DNA of 64,000 bases from Amorphus coralli DSM 19760 (GTDB taxonomy: Bacteria > Pseudomonadota > Alphaproteobacteria > Rhizobiales > Amorphaceae). Below are positions 41,657 to 50,064 of the stretch, one piece after another. Every line of letters begins with the position of its first letter. Position 1 is the stretch's first letter. The translations under genes were made by a program, and so were the position numbers. Location: the NCBI RefSeq assembly GCF_000374525.1, contig NZ_KB894578.1, positions 62,001 through 126,000 on the forward strand, in the 5' to 3' direction. The notes beneath the pieces are model-generated. The model was not told where the DNA came from, searched no databases, and saw only the letters and a list, made by a program, of their open reading frames with translations.

Positions 41657-42607
41657 ATGCTCAAGCGTTCGTTCATTCTCGCGGCTGCGGTCGCGCTTAC
41701 TGCCGGCGCGGCCCAGGCCGCCGATTATCCCGAGAAGGGTCTCACTTTCGTCGTGCCGTTCCCGCCCGGCGGTGCCAGCAACTTCATCGGCCGCGCGGTC
41801 GCTACCGAGATGGAAGCCGATCTCGGCCAGGACATCACGGTGATCAACAAGGCCGGTGCGGCTGGAACCGTCGGTGGCGCCGAGATCGCGCGCGCCGAGC
41901 CGGACGGCTACACGATCGGCATCCTCACCTCCACGCCGCTCCTGATGAAGCCGCACACGGCGGAGCTGCCTTACGACCTCTCCAGCTTCGACATCGTCTG
42001 CCGCGCCTTCGACAATCCGCTGATCCTGACGGTCAACGCCAAGTCCGAGATCGAGACGTTCGAGGACCTCGTCGCCAAGGCCAAGGAGCGGCAGGGCGCG
42101 GTGAAGTACTACACCGAGGGTCCGGGCTCGCTGCAGGACATCGCCATGAGCGATCTGGAGCAGAAGGTCGGCTACAAGGCCATCGGCGTGCCGATGAAGG
42201 GTCACCAGGCTGCCGTGCAGAACCTTCTCTCCGGCGTCATCGACGTCGCTCCGCTCACTGCCGAGGCGGTGCTGGGCAACCCGGATCTCCTGCGTCCCAT
42301 CGCCATCATGTCCCAGGAGCGTGTCGAGCAGCCTGATGTGCCGACCATCAAGGAACTCGGCTACGACGACGTGACCTACTCGCTCACCGGGGCCATCGTC
42401 GCGCCGAAGGGCCTCGACAGCGCGGTCTACGACCGGCTCGTCGCCTCCTGCGCCGCGGCTCAGAAGTCGGCCGGCTTCACCGAGACGATGACCAAGTTCT
42501 CCATGCCGAAGGTGTCGGAGACGGGCGAGGCGTCGGCCAAGTCGATTGCCAAGCAGTACGAGGCGATCGGCTCCTACATCGACCAGAACGGTCTCGGCGC
42601 GAAGTAG
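41657..42607 (+). CDS. Second TTT substrate-binding protein (TctC family)
   Basis: A 316-residue periplasmic receptor with a signal peptide (MLKRSFILAAAVALTAGAAQAA) and the family motif GLTFVVPFPPGGASNFIGRA at the start of the mature protein; GGAS replaces the more usual GGGTD. VINKAGAAGTVGGAEIA follows. ATG 41657 has ACGGAGGACACC. It is only distantly similar to the TctC at 8464-9459, so it should bind a different acid. It forms an operon with tctB and tctA genes. Confidence 0.93.
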   Translation: MLKRSFILAAAVALTAGAAQAADYPEKGLTFVVPFPPGGASNFIGRAVATEMEADLGQDITVINKAGAAGTVGGAEIARAEPDGYTIGILTSTPLLMKPHTAELPYDLSSFDIVCRAFDNPLILTVNAKSEIETFEDLVAKAKERQGAVKYYTEGPGSLQDIAMSDLEQKVGYKAIGVPMKGHQAAVQNLLSGVIDVAPLTAEAVLGNPDLLRPIAIMSQERVEQPDVPTIKELGYDDVTYSLTGAIVAPKGLDSAVYDRLVASCAAAQKSAGFTETMTKFSMPKVSETGEASAKSIAKQYEAIGSYIDQNGLGAK

Positions 42608-42629
42608 GGCGGGCATTCGGACCGGATTT

Positions 42630-43097
42630 ATGTCCAAGGGCCTCAAGACCCTGCTGGCTGGCGCAGCGCTCCTCCTCGTCTGGGGAGCGCTCGCTGCCTA
42701 TACCGCGCAGATGTCGCTGCCGTCTCTCGGCGGCGGCATCGCCTATGACCCGCTGTTCGTTCCTCAGCTCCTGATCGGTGCCGGCATTGTCCTGGCCATC
42801 ATCCTGATGGTGCAGGGCATCCGGCCGCTGCTCGCCGGCATCCGCATTGCCGACGAGGAGCCGCAGAAAACCGGCCGTATCCTGTTCGTCATCGTGGCTG
42901 TCGGTCTCTACTTTGCCGCCATGCCCGTGCTCGGTTTTCCGCTCTCCAGCGCCGTCTTCCTGCTCGTCTTCGCCTTCGCCCTCGGCTACCGAAAGCCGGT
43001 GGGACTGGTGGCGACGGCGATCCTCGGTCCGCTGGTGATCTGGTACGTGTTCACCGCCGGACTGGAAGCCCCGCTTCCGGCCTGGCCGTCCTTCTAG
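42630..43097 (+). CDS. Second TTT small permease (TctB family)
   Basis: A 155-residue protein with four hydrophobic segments in the TctB order: an N-terminal helix, then LIGAGIVLAIILMVQGI, RILFVIVAVGLYFAAMPVLGFPLSSAVFLLVFAFALG and a last helix ending GLEAPLPAWPSF (quoted in part). It lies between the receptor and the large permease genes, 22 bp after the receptor. The assignment rests on topology and position. Confidence 0.88.
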   Translation: MSKGLKTLLAGAALLLVWGALAAYTAQMSLPSLGGGIAYDPLFVPQLLIGAGIVLAIILMVQGIRPLLAGIRIADEEPQKTGRILFVIVAVGLYFAAMPVLGFPLSSAVFLLVFAFALGYRKPVGLVATAILGPLVIWYVFTAGLEAPLPAWPSF

Positions 43098-43154
43098 CGG
43101 CCCCCGGTCCGGCCTCGCGGCCGGCCTCCTGGCCCGCTCCTTTCGGATCGTCCG

Positions 43155-44654
43155 ATGGAATTCCTCGTCTCCGCCGCGGACATGATCTTCACCCTTCCGG
43201 CGGTGCTCGCCATCGTCGGCGGCACGCTGCTGGGCGTTGCGATCGGTGTGCTTCCCGGGCTCGGACCCGCCGTTGGCGTGTCTCTGGCGCTGCCGCTCAC
43301 GCTTGGGCTCGACCAGGTGCCGGCAATCGCCATGCTGCTCGGCATCTATGCCGGATCGATCTATGGCGGCTCCGTCACGGCCATCCTGATCAACACGCCG
43401 GGGACGCCGGCGTCGGCGGCGAGCTGCCTCGACGGCTATCCGATGACCCTGAGGGGCGAGGCGGGAAGGGCGCTCGGCATCGCCGCTGTCGCCTCCGTCT
43501 TCGGCGGCCTCTTCTCCGTCGCGATCCTGGCAATGTTCGCGCCGCGGCTCGCCGCCTGGGCGCTGAATTTCGGTCCGGCCGAAATGCTGGCCCTGGCCGT
43601 CTTCGCGCTCACCTGCATCGCCGCCGTCTCACAGGGCTCGATGATCAAGGGGCTGATGGGTGGCGTCATCGGCCTGTTCATTTCCGTCATCGGCCAGGAC
43701 ACCTTCACCGGCCAGGTGCGCTACGATTTCGGTATCTTCGAACTCTCCGCCGGCCTGTCGCTGGTCCCTGTCCTGGTCGGCCTGTTCGCGCTGTCGGAAG
43801 TCTTCACCCGGCTCGGTGGCGGCTACGGCGCCATCACGACGGCCACCGCCGCCGGCTTCAAGATGCCATCCTTCGGCGAGTTCCGGAGGCTCACGCCCAC
43901 CTTCCTCAAGGGCGGGGTGATCGGCACGATTCTCGGCATCCTGCCTGGTATCGGCCCGACGGCGGCGTCCTTCGTCAGCTACGCCGAGGCGCGGCGCGCC
44001 TCCAAGCAGCCGGAGACCTTCGGCAAGGGCAGCCCGCAGGGCCTGTCGGCCAGCGAAAGCGCCAACAACGCCGTCACCGGCGCCGCCCTGGTGCCGACGC
44101 TGGCGCTGGGCGTGCCGGGCGACCCGATCACCGCCATCCTGCTGGGCGCGCTGGTCATCAAGGACATCGTGCCGGGGCCGCGCCTGTTCCTGCAGCACGC
44201 GGACACCGTCGCGGCCCTCTACATCGTCTTGATCGTCATCAATCTGCTGATCCTGCCGATCGCCGCCGGCTTTTCCGGTGTCTGGCGGCGCATCCTGGCG
44301 CTGCCCGAGGCGCTGCTGATGGCCATGGTGGTGGTGCTGGTCACCGTCGGCATCTACACCCTCAACAACTCCGTCCTCGACCTGGTCACCACCTTCGTCG
44401 CCGGCGTCGTCGGCTATCTGCTGCGGCGCGCCGGCTTCCCGCTCGCCCCGATCATCATCGGTTTCGTTCTGGGCGGCATGGTGGAGGAAAATCTCCGCAT
44501 GGGAATGATCGTCTTCGAGGGCGACTGGACGGAGTTCTTCACCCACCCGATCTCCGCCGTTCTCTTTGCCCTGTCGGTGATCCTGCTTGCCCGTCCGCTC
44601 TATTCCGGGCTCGGGCAGCGCCTTCTATCCGCCCGCAAGGCCAGCCGAGGCTGA
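43155..44654 (+). CDS. Second TTT large permease (TctA family)
   Basis: A 499-residue membrane protein of the TctA family with about 11-12 helices. Both signature regions are present: GVLPGLGPAVGVSLALPLT (about 31-49) with IYGGSVTAILINTPGTPASAASCLDGYPM, and GILPGIGPTAASFVSYAEARRAS (about 260-282) with GLSASESANNAVTGAALVPTLALGVPGD (quoted in part). It completes the second transporter. It is followed 4 bp later by the amidohydrolase gene. Confidence 0.95.
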   Translation: MEFLVSAADMIFTLPAVLAIVGGTLLGVAIGVLPGLGPAVGVSLALPLTLGLDQVPAIAMLLGIYAGSIYGGSVTAILINTPGTPASAASCLDGYPMTLRGEAGRALGIAAVASVFGGLFSVAILAMFAPRLAAWALNFGPAEMLALAVFALTCIAAVSQGSMIKGLMGGVIGLFISVIGQDTFTGQVRYDFGIFELSAGLSLVPVLVGLFALSEVFTRLGGGYGAITTATAAGFKMPSFGEFRRLTPTFLKGGVIGTILGILPGIGPTAASFVSYAEARRASKQPETFGKGSPQGLSASESANNAVTGAALVPTLALGVPGDPITAILLGALVIKDIVPGPRLFLQHADTVAALYIVLIVINLLILPIAAGFSGVWRRILALPEALLMAMVVVLVTVGIYTLNNSVLDLVTTFVAGVVGYLLRRAGFPLAPIIIGFVLGGMVEENLRMGMIVFEGDWTEFFTHPISAVLFALSVILLARPLYSGLGQRLLSARKASRG

Positions 44655-44658
44655 ACTC

Positions 44659-45525
44659 ATGCGTCCGTGCCTTCCCCCCGATCCCGCTCCCCATCCACCC
44701 GCCATCCCGGCCCCCGCCGGCACCTGCGACACCCATTGCCACGTGATCGGGCCGGCGAGCCGCTACCCGTTTTCCGAGCCGCGCAGCTACACCCCGCCGG
44801 ACGGGCCCGTAGAGGCCTATCTCGCCGTGCGCGAGACGCTCGGTATCGCCCGCTCGGTGATCGTTCAGCCCGGGGCCCACGGCTTCGACAACACCGTCAC
44901 CACCGATGCCATTGCCACCATCGGCAACAGTGCCCGCGGCATCGCCGTCGTGCCGCCGGACATTTCCGACGAGGCCCTGCGCGATCTCGACGCGAAGGGC
45001 ATCCGCGGCCTGCGCCTCTCCACGTTGCTCTCCGGCGGTGTCGGGACCGAGAACATCGCCCGCATGGCGGAGAAGGTCGCACCGCTCGGGTGGCATATCC
45101 TGCTGCATCTCAAGTCGGCCGACGAACTGCCCGACCTGGTGCCGATGATCCGCGATCTGCCCGTCGACGTGGTGCTGGACCACATGGCGCGGGTGACAGG
45201 TCCCGAGGGCGTCGACAGCGCCCCCTTCCGCGCGCTTCTCGACCTCCTGACGCAGACCGAAACCTGCTGGACCAAGGTCTGCAGCTGGTACCGGTTGAGC
45301 GGTAAGTGCGCCCCGTTCGACGACATGCGTCCCATGGCCGAAGCCGTCCTCGCGGCCCGGCCGGACCGGGTGCTGTGGGGGACGAACTGGCCGCATCCGC
45401 TTCTCTTCGGCGGCCCGGTGCCGAACGACGGCGACTTGATGGACCAGATCATGGCGTGGGCCGGCAGCGATGCCGTCCGCCAGGCAGTCCTTGTCGACAA
45501 TCCGGCGCGTCTTTACGGGTTCTGA
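44659..45525 (+). CDS. Amidohydrolase family protein (2-pyrone-4,6-dicarboxylate hydrolase-like)
   Basis: A 288-residue TIM-barrel hydrolase of amidohydrolase family 2, the group of 2-pyrone-4,6-dicarboxylate lactonase LigI. Seen are GTCDTHCHVIGPASRYPF (His-x-His, about 22-39), SVIVQPGAHGFDN, VVLDHMARV (His about 175) and VLWGTNWPHPLLF (about 238-250), where Asn stands in place of the Asp often found in GTDWPHP. The start is ATG 44659, 4 bp after tctA. With the CMD protein it suggests breakdown of a cyclic dicarboxylic acid or lactone taken up by the TTT system. Confidence 0.88.
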   Translation: MRPCLPPDPAPHPPAIPAPAGTCDTHCHVIGPASRYPFSEPRSYTPPDGPVEAYLAVRETLGIARSVIVQPGAHGFDNTVTTDAIATIGNSARGIAVVPPDISDEALRDLDAKGIRGLRLSTLLSGGVGTENIARMAEKVAPLGWHILLHLKSADELPDLVPMIRDLPVDVVLDHMARVTGPEGVDSAPFRALLDLLTQTETCWTKVCSWYRLSGKCAPFDDMRPMAEAVLAARPDRVLWGTNWPHPLLFGGPVPNDGDLMDQIMAWAGSDAVRQAVLVDNPARLYGF

Positions 45526-45700
45526 CGCGCGCAGCGTCAGCCCCGTTCTCTGGTCCGCTCACACCAATTCGCTACGCTCATGGCTGCGCGGGCGCGGCCT
45601 CCGGCCGGCGGACGGTCGTCCGCTGGTGGGTGCCATCCGGCAAGGCCGCTCCCCGCCGCTCCACGACATCCCTGGCCGGGTGGGGGTTGCAAGACCGGTT

Positions 45701-46474
45701 CTAGTCCTCTGGCAGCCGGCCGGAGCGCTTGGCGGTGGCGTAGACCCGCTCGATATGACGCTCGAGCAACAGGGCGGCCATCGGCGCGTCGCGGTCGAGT
45801 GTCGCCTCGAGGATCCGCGCGTGGTCCTTCTGGATTTCCGGGTTGATGCGCCTTCCGTCGGAATAAAGCCGGCGATAGCGGTCGGCCTGGTCGAACAGGA
45901 TGCCCTGGAAGCGGATCAGCCACTCCGAGCCGGAGCCGGAGATCAGCGCGGCGTGGAAGCGCCGGTGCTGGGTCTCCCAGGCGACGAAGGCGCCGTCGTC
46001 GCCGCGCGCGCGGCCTTCGTCGAGCGTCTCCAGCCGGTCATAGGTGTCGCGCAGCGAGGCCCGGAAATCGTCGTCGCCGCGCTCGATGGAGAGCGTCAGG
46101 CCCTGGGCCTCGATCAGCTTACGCTGGTCGGTGATGTCGCGCAGCCGGGCGAGCGACAGTGGCGGCACGCGAAAGCCGCGATTGTCTTCACCGATGACGA
46201 AGCCGTCGGCGGAGAGCCGCGCCAGCGCCTCGCGCAGCGGCGTCGGTCCGATCCCGTAGCGTTTCTGCAGGAACTGGATGGTGATGCGCTGGCCGGGCGT
46301 GAGCGCGTTGGCCAGCACGTCCTGGCGCAGCCGCCGATAGGCCTCCGCGGTCCGCGTCGCCGGCGCGCGGGACGTGAGGTCGTCTTCTGGGTCGCGGTCG
46401 GGCGCCGGGTCGGCCAAGGCAACAAGGTCCTGCAGGGGGTGCGCCGTCCGGGAATTCCGGGCAGCCTGCCGCAA
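45701..46474 (-). CDS. GntR-family regulator with FCD domain
   Basis: A 257-residue regulator. After an unusual Asp/Pro-rich lead of about 40 residues comes the winged helix (TAEAYRRLRQDVLANALTPGQRITIQFLQKRYGIGPTPLREALARLSADGFV, about 40-92, quoted in part), then an all-helical FCD domain (about 110-245) with the metal/ligand residues in WETQHRRFHAALIS and LLLERHIERVY. FCD proteins sense carboxylates and sugar acids. It is convergent with, and probably controls, the CMD/TTT/amidohydrolase operon. Confidence 0.92.
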   Translation of the reverse strand: MRQAARNSRTAHPLQDLVALADPAPDRDPEDDLTSRAPATRTAEAYRRLRQDVLANALTPGQRITIQFLQKRYGIGPTPLREALARLSADGFVIGEDNRGFRVPPLSLARLRDITDQRKLIEAQGLTLSIERGDDDFRASLRDTYDRLETLDEGRARGDDGAFVAWETQHRRFHAALISGSGSEWLIRFQGILFDQADRYRRLYSDGRRINPEIQKDHARILEATLDRDAPMAALLLERHIERVYATAKRSGRLPED

Positions 46475-46850
46475 TGGCCACTGGCGGGCCGAAGGCGGCG
46501 GATCGATGCAAATCTAGACCATTTGTCGAGCGTGGGAAATTGTGGCGGACCGGATCCCGCTCCTGCCGGCGCGGGGGGGGGTGAGGGCAGGCCTCCCCTC
46601 GGGCACGGCTACAGGCTCCGCTGATCCGGCCGCCTTGTCCGCGGGGGGGCGTGGATCGGCGCGGACGCCGACAAACCGGGTTCGCGTCTGGCCGGGCTCA
46701 CCTGACTGGCGTGGATGGGCGAGTAACCGCACAGTCACCAGTGACGAGCCGGGCCGCCACCGGCCACGAGCCGGGCCGACACCGGCAGGATGACTTTTTC
46801 GCGTTTCCCCTCTGGCCCGCGCCCGCACCATGCCGCTATATCGGACACGG
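46475..46850. other. Intergenic region with G-runs and a 20-bp tandem repeat
   Basis: No gene is recognised. It holds the GntR upstream region, a run of nine G (46573-46581) and one of seven (46643-46649), and a direct repeat ACGAGCCGGGCCGCCACCGG at 46744-46763 repeated at 46766-46785 with one change. The region just before the tRNA should contain its promoter. Confidence 0.6.
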
Positions 46851-46927
46851 GTCCTCGTAGCTCAGCAGGATAGAGCATCAGATTCCTAATCTGAGGGTCG
46901 CAGGTTCGAATCCTGCCGGGGACACCA
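46851..46927 (+). tRNA. tRNA-Arg (anticodon CCT)
   Basis: A 77-nt cloverleaf: acceptor GTCCTCG (46851-46857) pairs with CGGGGAC (46917-46923), D-arm TAGCTCAGCAGGATAGAGC, anticodon stem CAGAT/ATCTG around loop TCCTAA with CCT, T-arm GCAGG-TTCGAAT-CCTGC, discriminator A and encoded CCA (46925-46927). It lies about 100 bp outside the proposed end of the Mu-like prophage. Confidence 0.96.
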
Positions 46928-47031
46928 CTCTTCCAGCGTTTCCGAAGAACATCGCCGATCGACCGCGGATCCCGGCCGGACGGCCCCGTCTATCGCCGAC
47001 CGGTTGCCTTTGCGGCGAGATCGCAGGTGTA

Positions 47032-47076
47032 GCGCGCAACTTCGGTTGGCAGCGGCGCGCAAGTTTGGTTGGCAGC
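47032..47076 (+). repeat. Two tandem 22-bp repeats at the probable phage right end
   Basis: 47032-47053 and 47055-47076 are 20/22 identical (consensus GCGCGCAA-TT-GGTTGGCAGC) with a 23-bp period. Phage Mu carries adjacent 22-bp transposase-binding sites R1 and R2 at its right end, just inside a terminal TG/CA. Here TGTA (47028-47031) stands immediately outside the first repeat, so the phage end may be at 47028 with GCAGG (47023-47027) as the five-base target copy. Inference from structure. Confidence 0.6.
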
Positions 47077-47132
47077 AACTATCCAGGTTACGAGGGCCGT
47101 CTCGAAGCGCGTTCAAACGCCGCGCCGAAGGG

Positions 47133-48854
47133 TCAGGCCGACCGAGCTACGCGGCCAGGATTGAGATGACGCACAACACCGGGTTCTGATTTTTGACCTG
47201 CGATCGAGAAGGTAAGTTCGAGCTGCTCCGTGTCCTTCGATTTAGGTGCCGACTTATTGCGACGATCCTTATGGAAGGTTGAACCCTGGAGCTGGGGCGA
47301 ATGCGGAAGGTCTGGTCGCTCGTTCTCAAACCACCCCTGAATGGATACGATCTGGAGCCGTTGCTTCCGGCCTTGCCCAGTTTCGGCATACCCCATGGAT
47401 AACGCTTCAATCTCCATCTGTTTTGTCGGCCGATCGACGCAAATGAAGAGACCCATGTCCGCTCCTTCTCGTTCGAGCACCCGCGCAAACTCACGAACGG
47501 CGGCAACGCCGACTGTCTTCCCGCTCTTCACAGACATGAGCAGGCGACCGTGGCGGGAATGCCCCGGACCCAGAGGAAAGTAGAGTTCTCCATCGATGCC
47601 TTGGTCCGCGCCGCGCTTGATTTCCCGCACCGCATGGGGATTGAACAGGTAGTTGGCCCACCATTGAAACTGATATCGATCGCTTTTGGCCAGCGCCACG
47701 GCTTCCCGGTAGCTCGATGGAATGCCGTTCAGATCGTACTTCGCAGTACCCTTAAACGCGCGTTCGACGCGCTCCTCGATCACGCGAACAGCGTGATAAG
47801 CGACGTCGATACCAATCCAGCGGCGGCCGAGCTTCTGGGCAGCCTCGATCGTGGTCCCGCACCCACAAAACGGATCCAGAACCACCGCACCCTTGGGTGT
47901 CGAAGCTGACAGAATGCGCTCCAGAAGAACAATGGGCTTCTGCGTCGGATACCCCACCCGTTCTTTCGCGCTTTGATTGATGCGGTCGATATCAGTCCAG
48001 ACGTCGCCGATCGTAACCATGCGGCGTTCGGGTTCAAACGGAGCCGCATCCAACCGACGCGGCCAACCTCCGTTCTTGGGCCAGTGGATCAGTCCTGCCG
48101 CATCGAGCTCCTCCATGCGTGCTACAGATTGGCCCCAATGTCGGCCGATGGCAGTTGGGTTGAATCCCCGCCACTCTCGACCGCTTTCGCCATCTTTTGT
48201 GACGCCCGGGCCGGTGAGCTCGTAGGTCTGGTACTTATGCCCGTCAGCCTTCTTAATCAGAGTGTGGGGGATTTTCTGGAGATCTCCGGGAACAAGTTGC
48301 GGTTCGAAGAACCGGCCTTTGCCAGCCTTATAGACGAGCAAGGTGTCGTGAAGCCGGGGCCACTTGCCCTTGGTGCTTCTGGAATTGGTCCGTTTCCAGA
48401 TGATCTCAGCGTCGAAATTCGTTGGCCCGAAAATGCCGTCGAGAACGATCTTTAAGTAATGGGACGCTGTCGGGTCGCAGTGTAGATAAAGCGTTCCATC
48501 GTCCTTCAGAACTCGACGCAGTTCGTGCAGGCGCACGGCCATCATTACCAGGTAGGCCATCATGTCAGATCGCCCAAGCGCCTGCATCAGAGCGTTTATA
48601 ATCGCGGCCGTGCCGCCACCGATCCGCATGATCAGGTCATCAAGTGCTTCTTCCGCTTCCGTGCCCCACCACCAGGTGTCTCGGAAGGCCTCCGCCTGCG
48701 CCGATGGTTTGTGCTCATCGGGTGTTGAGAAGAGAACGTTGTAGTTCACCTCTGAGTTAAACGGCGGATCGAGATAGATAAGATCCACCGACGCCGTCGG
48801 GATATGCCGTCGCAGAACCTCCAGGTTGTTTCCAAACCAAAGCTGATTTTGCAT
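47133..48854 (-). CDS. DNA methyltransferase fused to a restriction-endonuclease-like domain
   Basis: A 573-residue protein. Residues 1-365 are an amino-methyltransferase of the beta class (motif order IV then I): DPPFNSEVNYNVLF (29-42) and LDPFCGCGTTIEAA (327-339), with TQKP (304-307) before motif I. Residues 395-490 look like a Mrr-type PD-(D/E)xK nuclease: FNPHAVREIKRGADQGIDGELYF (Asp421) and LLMSVKSG (Lys443), followed by VREFARVLEREGADMGLFI. It could be an all-in-one restriction-modification enzyme or a modification enzyme with a dead nuclease. ATG 48854 has GGAGAGA upstream. It is the outermost phage gene. Confidence 0.85.
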   Translation of the reverse strand: MQNQLWFGNNLEVLRRHIPTASVDLIYLDPPFNSEVNYNVLFSTPDEHKPSAQAEAFRDTWWWGTEAEEALDDLIMRIGGGTAAIINALMQALGRSDMMAYLVMMAVRLHELRRVLKDDGTLYLHCDPTASHYLKIVLDGIFGPTNFDAEIIWKRTNSRSTKGKWPRLHDTLLVYKAGKGRFFEPQLVPGDLQKIPHTLIKKADGHKYQTYELTGPGVTKDGESGREWRGFNPTAIGRHWGQSVARMEELDAAGLIHWPKNGGWPRRLDAAPFEPERRMVTIGDVWTDIDRINQSAKERVGYPTQKPIVLLERILSASTPKGAVVLDPFCGCGTTIEAAQKLGRRWIGIDVAYHAVRVIEERVERAFKGTAKYDLNGIPSSYREAVALAKSDRYQFQWWANYLFNPHAVREIKRGADQGIDGELYFPLGPGHSRHGRLLMSVKSGKTVGVAAVREFARVLEREGADMGLFICVDRPTKQMEIEALSMGYAETGQGRKQRLQIVSIQGWFENERPDLPHSPQLQGSTFHKDRRNKSAPKSKDTEQLELTFSIAGQKSEPGVVRHLNPGRVARSA

Positions 48855-48891
48855 CGATCTCTCCAGCCACCTAAGCGGGATGTTCACCACC

Positions 48892-49665
48892 TCAGGTGAA
48901 GGTCCCCTTAACGGCGGCGGGCCGGTTGCTGGTTACCGCCTGGTCCTCGCAGCAGGTCGTGCCCGCCTTATCCAGCCTCTCGCACCCCAGCCGATGGTAC
49001 GCCTCGACGAGCTCGCACCCAACGAACTCACGGCCGGACCGGAGAGCCGCCACTCCCGTCGTCGCCGAGCCCGCGAACGGGTCCAGGACGGGCCCGGCGG
49101 GGCAGACCTTGAGCAGCTCCTCCATCAGCGGCAGCGGCTTGCCGGTGGTGTGCAGCTTCTTGCCGCCCGCAGAGACGCCGAACGTGAAGACGCCCGGCCT
49201 GGGCGGCCCCTTGCGGTCGTGCCACTTCCCCTTCGAGCCCCAGATCACATACTCCGCCTGATGGCGGAACTTCCCCATCTGGGGTCGGCCGGCGAGCGTC
49301 TTGTCCCAGACGACGACGCCGCGCCAGGTGAAGCCGGCCGCCTGCAGAGCGCTGGTGAGAACCGGCAGCTGTCGCCAGTCGCTGAAGAGCAGTGCCGGCG
49401 CCGACGGCTGCAGAGTCCGATAGGCCTCGGAAAGCCAGAGCGCCGTCCACCGCAGGTAGGAATACTGGTCGCGGGTCTCGCCGGCGAACTCCGGATAGAG
49501 CCAGGGCTCGTTGAGGTACTTGTTGTTGGCGCTGTCGGCCGTCCTGGCGCCGGCATGGACGCCGCCGGAGCAATACGGCGGGTCCGTCACGAGCGAACCA
49601 AAGCGCTCGTTCGGCTGCTCGGCGAGCCAGGTCAGGGCGTCGGCTTGGTGAAGTTCCCAGCGCAT
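48892..49665 (-). CDS. Phage DNA methyltransferase downstream of com
   Basis: A 257-residue N6-adenine/N4-cytosine methyltransferase, beta-class order: TDPPYCSGG (28-35), later GPVLDPFAGSATTGVAALRSGREFVGCE (about 192-220, quoted in part). ATG 49665 follows GAGGGAGACGC. The gene lies 45 bp after com, in the place that mom occupies in phage Mu, so Com may switch on its translation. It probably protects phage DNA from host restriction. The two methyltransferases here are not close copies. Confidence 0.9.
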   Translation of the reverse strand: MRWELHQADALTWLAEQPNERFGSLVTDPPYCSGGVHAGARTADSANNKYLNEPWLYPEFAGETRDQYSYLRWTALWLSEAYRTLQPSAPALLFSDWRQLPVLTSALQAAGFTWRGVVVWDKTLAGRPQMGKFRHQAEYVIWGSKGKWHDRKGPPRPGVFTFGVSAGGKKLHTTGKPLPLMEELLKVCPAGPVLDPFAGSATTGVAALRSGREFVGCELVEAYHRLGCERLDKAGTTCCEDQAVTSNRPAAVKGTFT

Positions 49666-49710
49666 CGTGCGTCTCCCTCGGGATGGACGCTCATGGCGCT
49701 CGGATGGGGC

Positions 49711-49890
49711 TCATTGGCCTCGATCGGTGCCGGAAGGTAGCTCCGGCCGCGTGAGATCGCCAGTCCTATTGGCAGGCTCGATCCTCGTGACGGTGCGGCA
49801 GCGGCGGCACTTGATCTCGACGGTGGCGCCTGGCTCTCCGTCGACGCGGTAGAGCAGCGCGGTGCAACGGCCGCAGCGGACGTCCTTCAA
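49711..49890 (-). CDS. com: Com-family zinc-finger translational regulator
   Basis: A 59-residue protein starting at TTG 49890 with TGAGGAACCA upstream: KDVRCGRCTALLYR (Cys6, Cys9), then VEIKCRRCRTVTRIE (Cys28, Cys31). The two CxxC knuckles and the length fit Mu Com, which binds mRNA and opens the start of mom. It is encoded directly before a methyltransferase as in Mu. It is short and begins with TTG, so it is easy to miss. Confidence 0.87.
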   Translation of the reverse strand: MKDVRCGRCTALLYRVDGEPGATVEIKCRRCRTVTRIEPANRTGDLTRPELPSGTDRGQ

Positions 49891-50064
49891 TGGTTCCTCA
49901 AGAGATATCCCCCACGCTCCCGGCCGGGAGGGTGGCGTTATCTCACCTATGCGTCATGCGGGGTCGCTTCCGGCAAGTTGAGGCCCCGCAGCCGGATTTC
50001 CGGCCCCTCCCACCCCTACACTGCCAACACCTCTTGCTTTGAAGTGCTCACTTGAGCCTGACCG

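Noticed and set aside
46542-46860. Short frames between the GntR gene and the tRNA.
   Set aside because: They are built on G-runs and the tandem repeat, have low-complexity products and no ribosome-binding site.
46851-46927. tRNA-Arg considered as the attachment site of the prophage.
   Set aside because: The phage is Mu-like and has no visible integrase, and no repeat of the tRNA 3' end is seen nearby. The TG-plus-repeats end at 47028 explains the boundary better.
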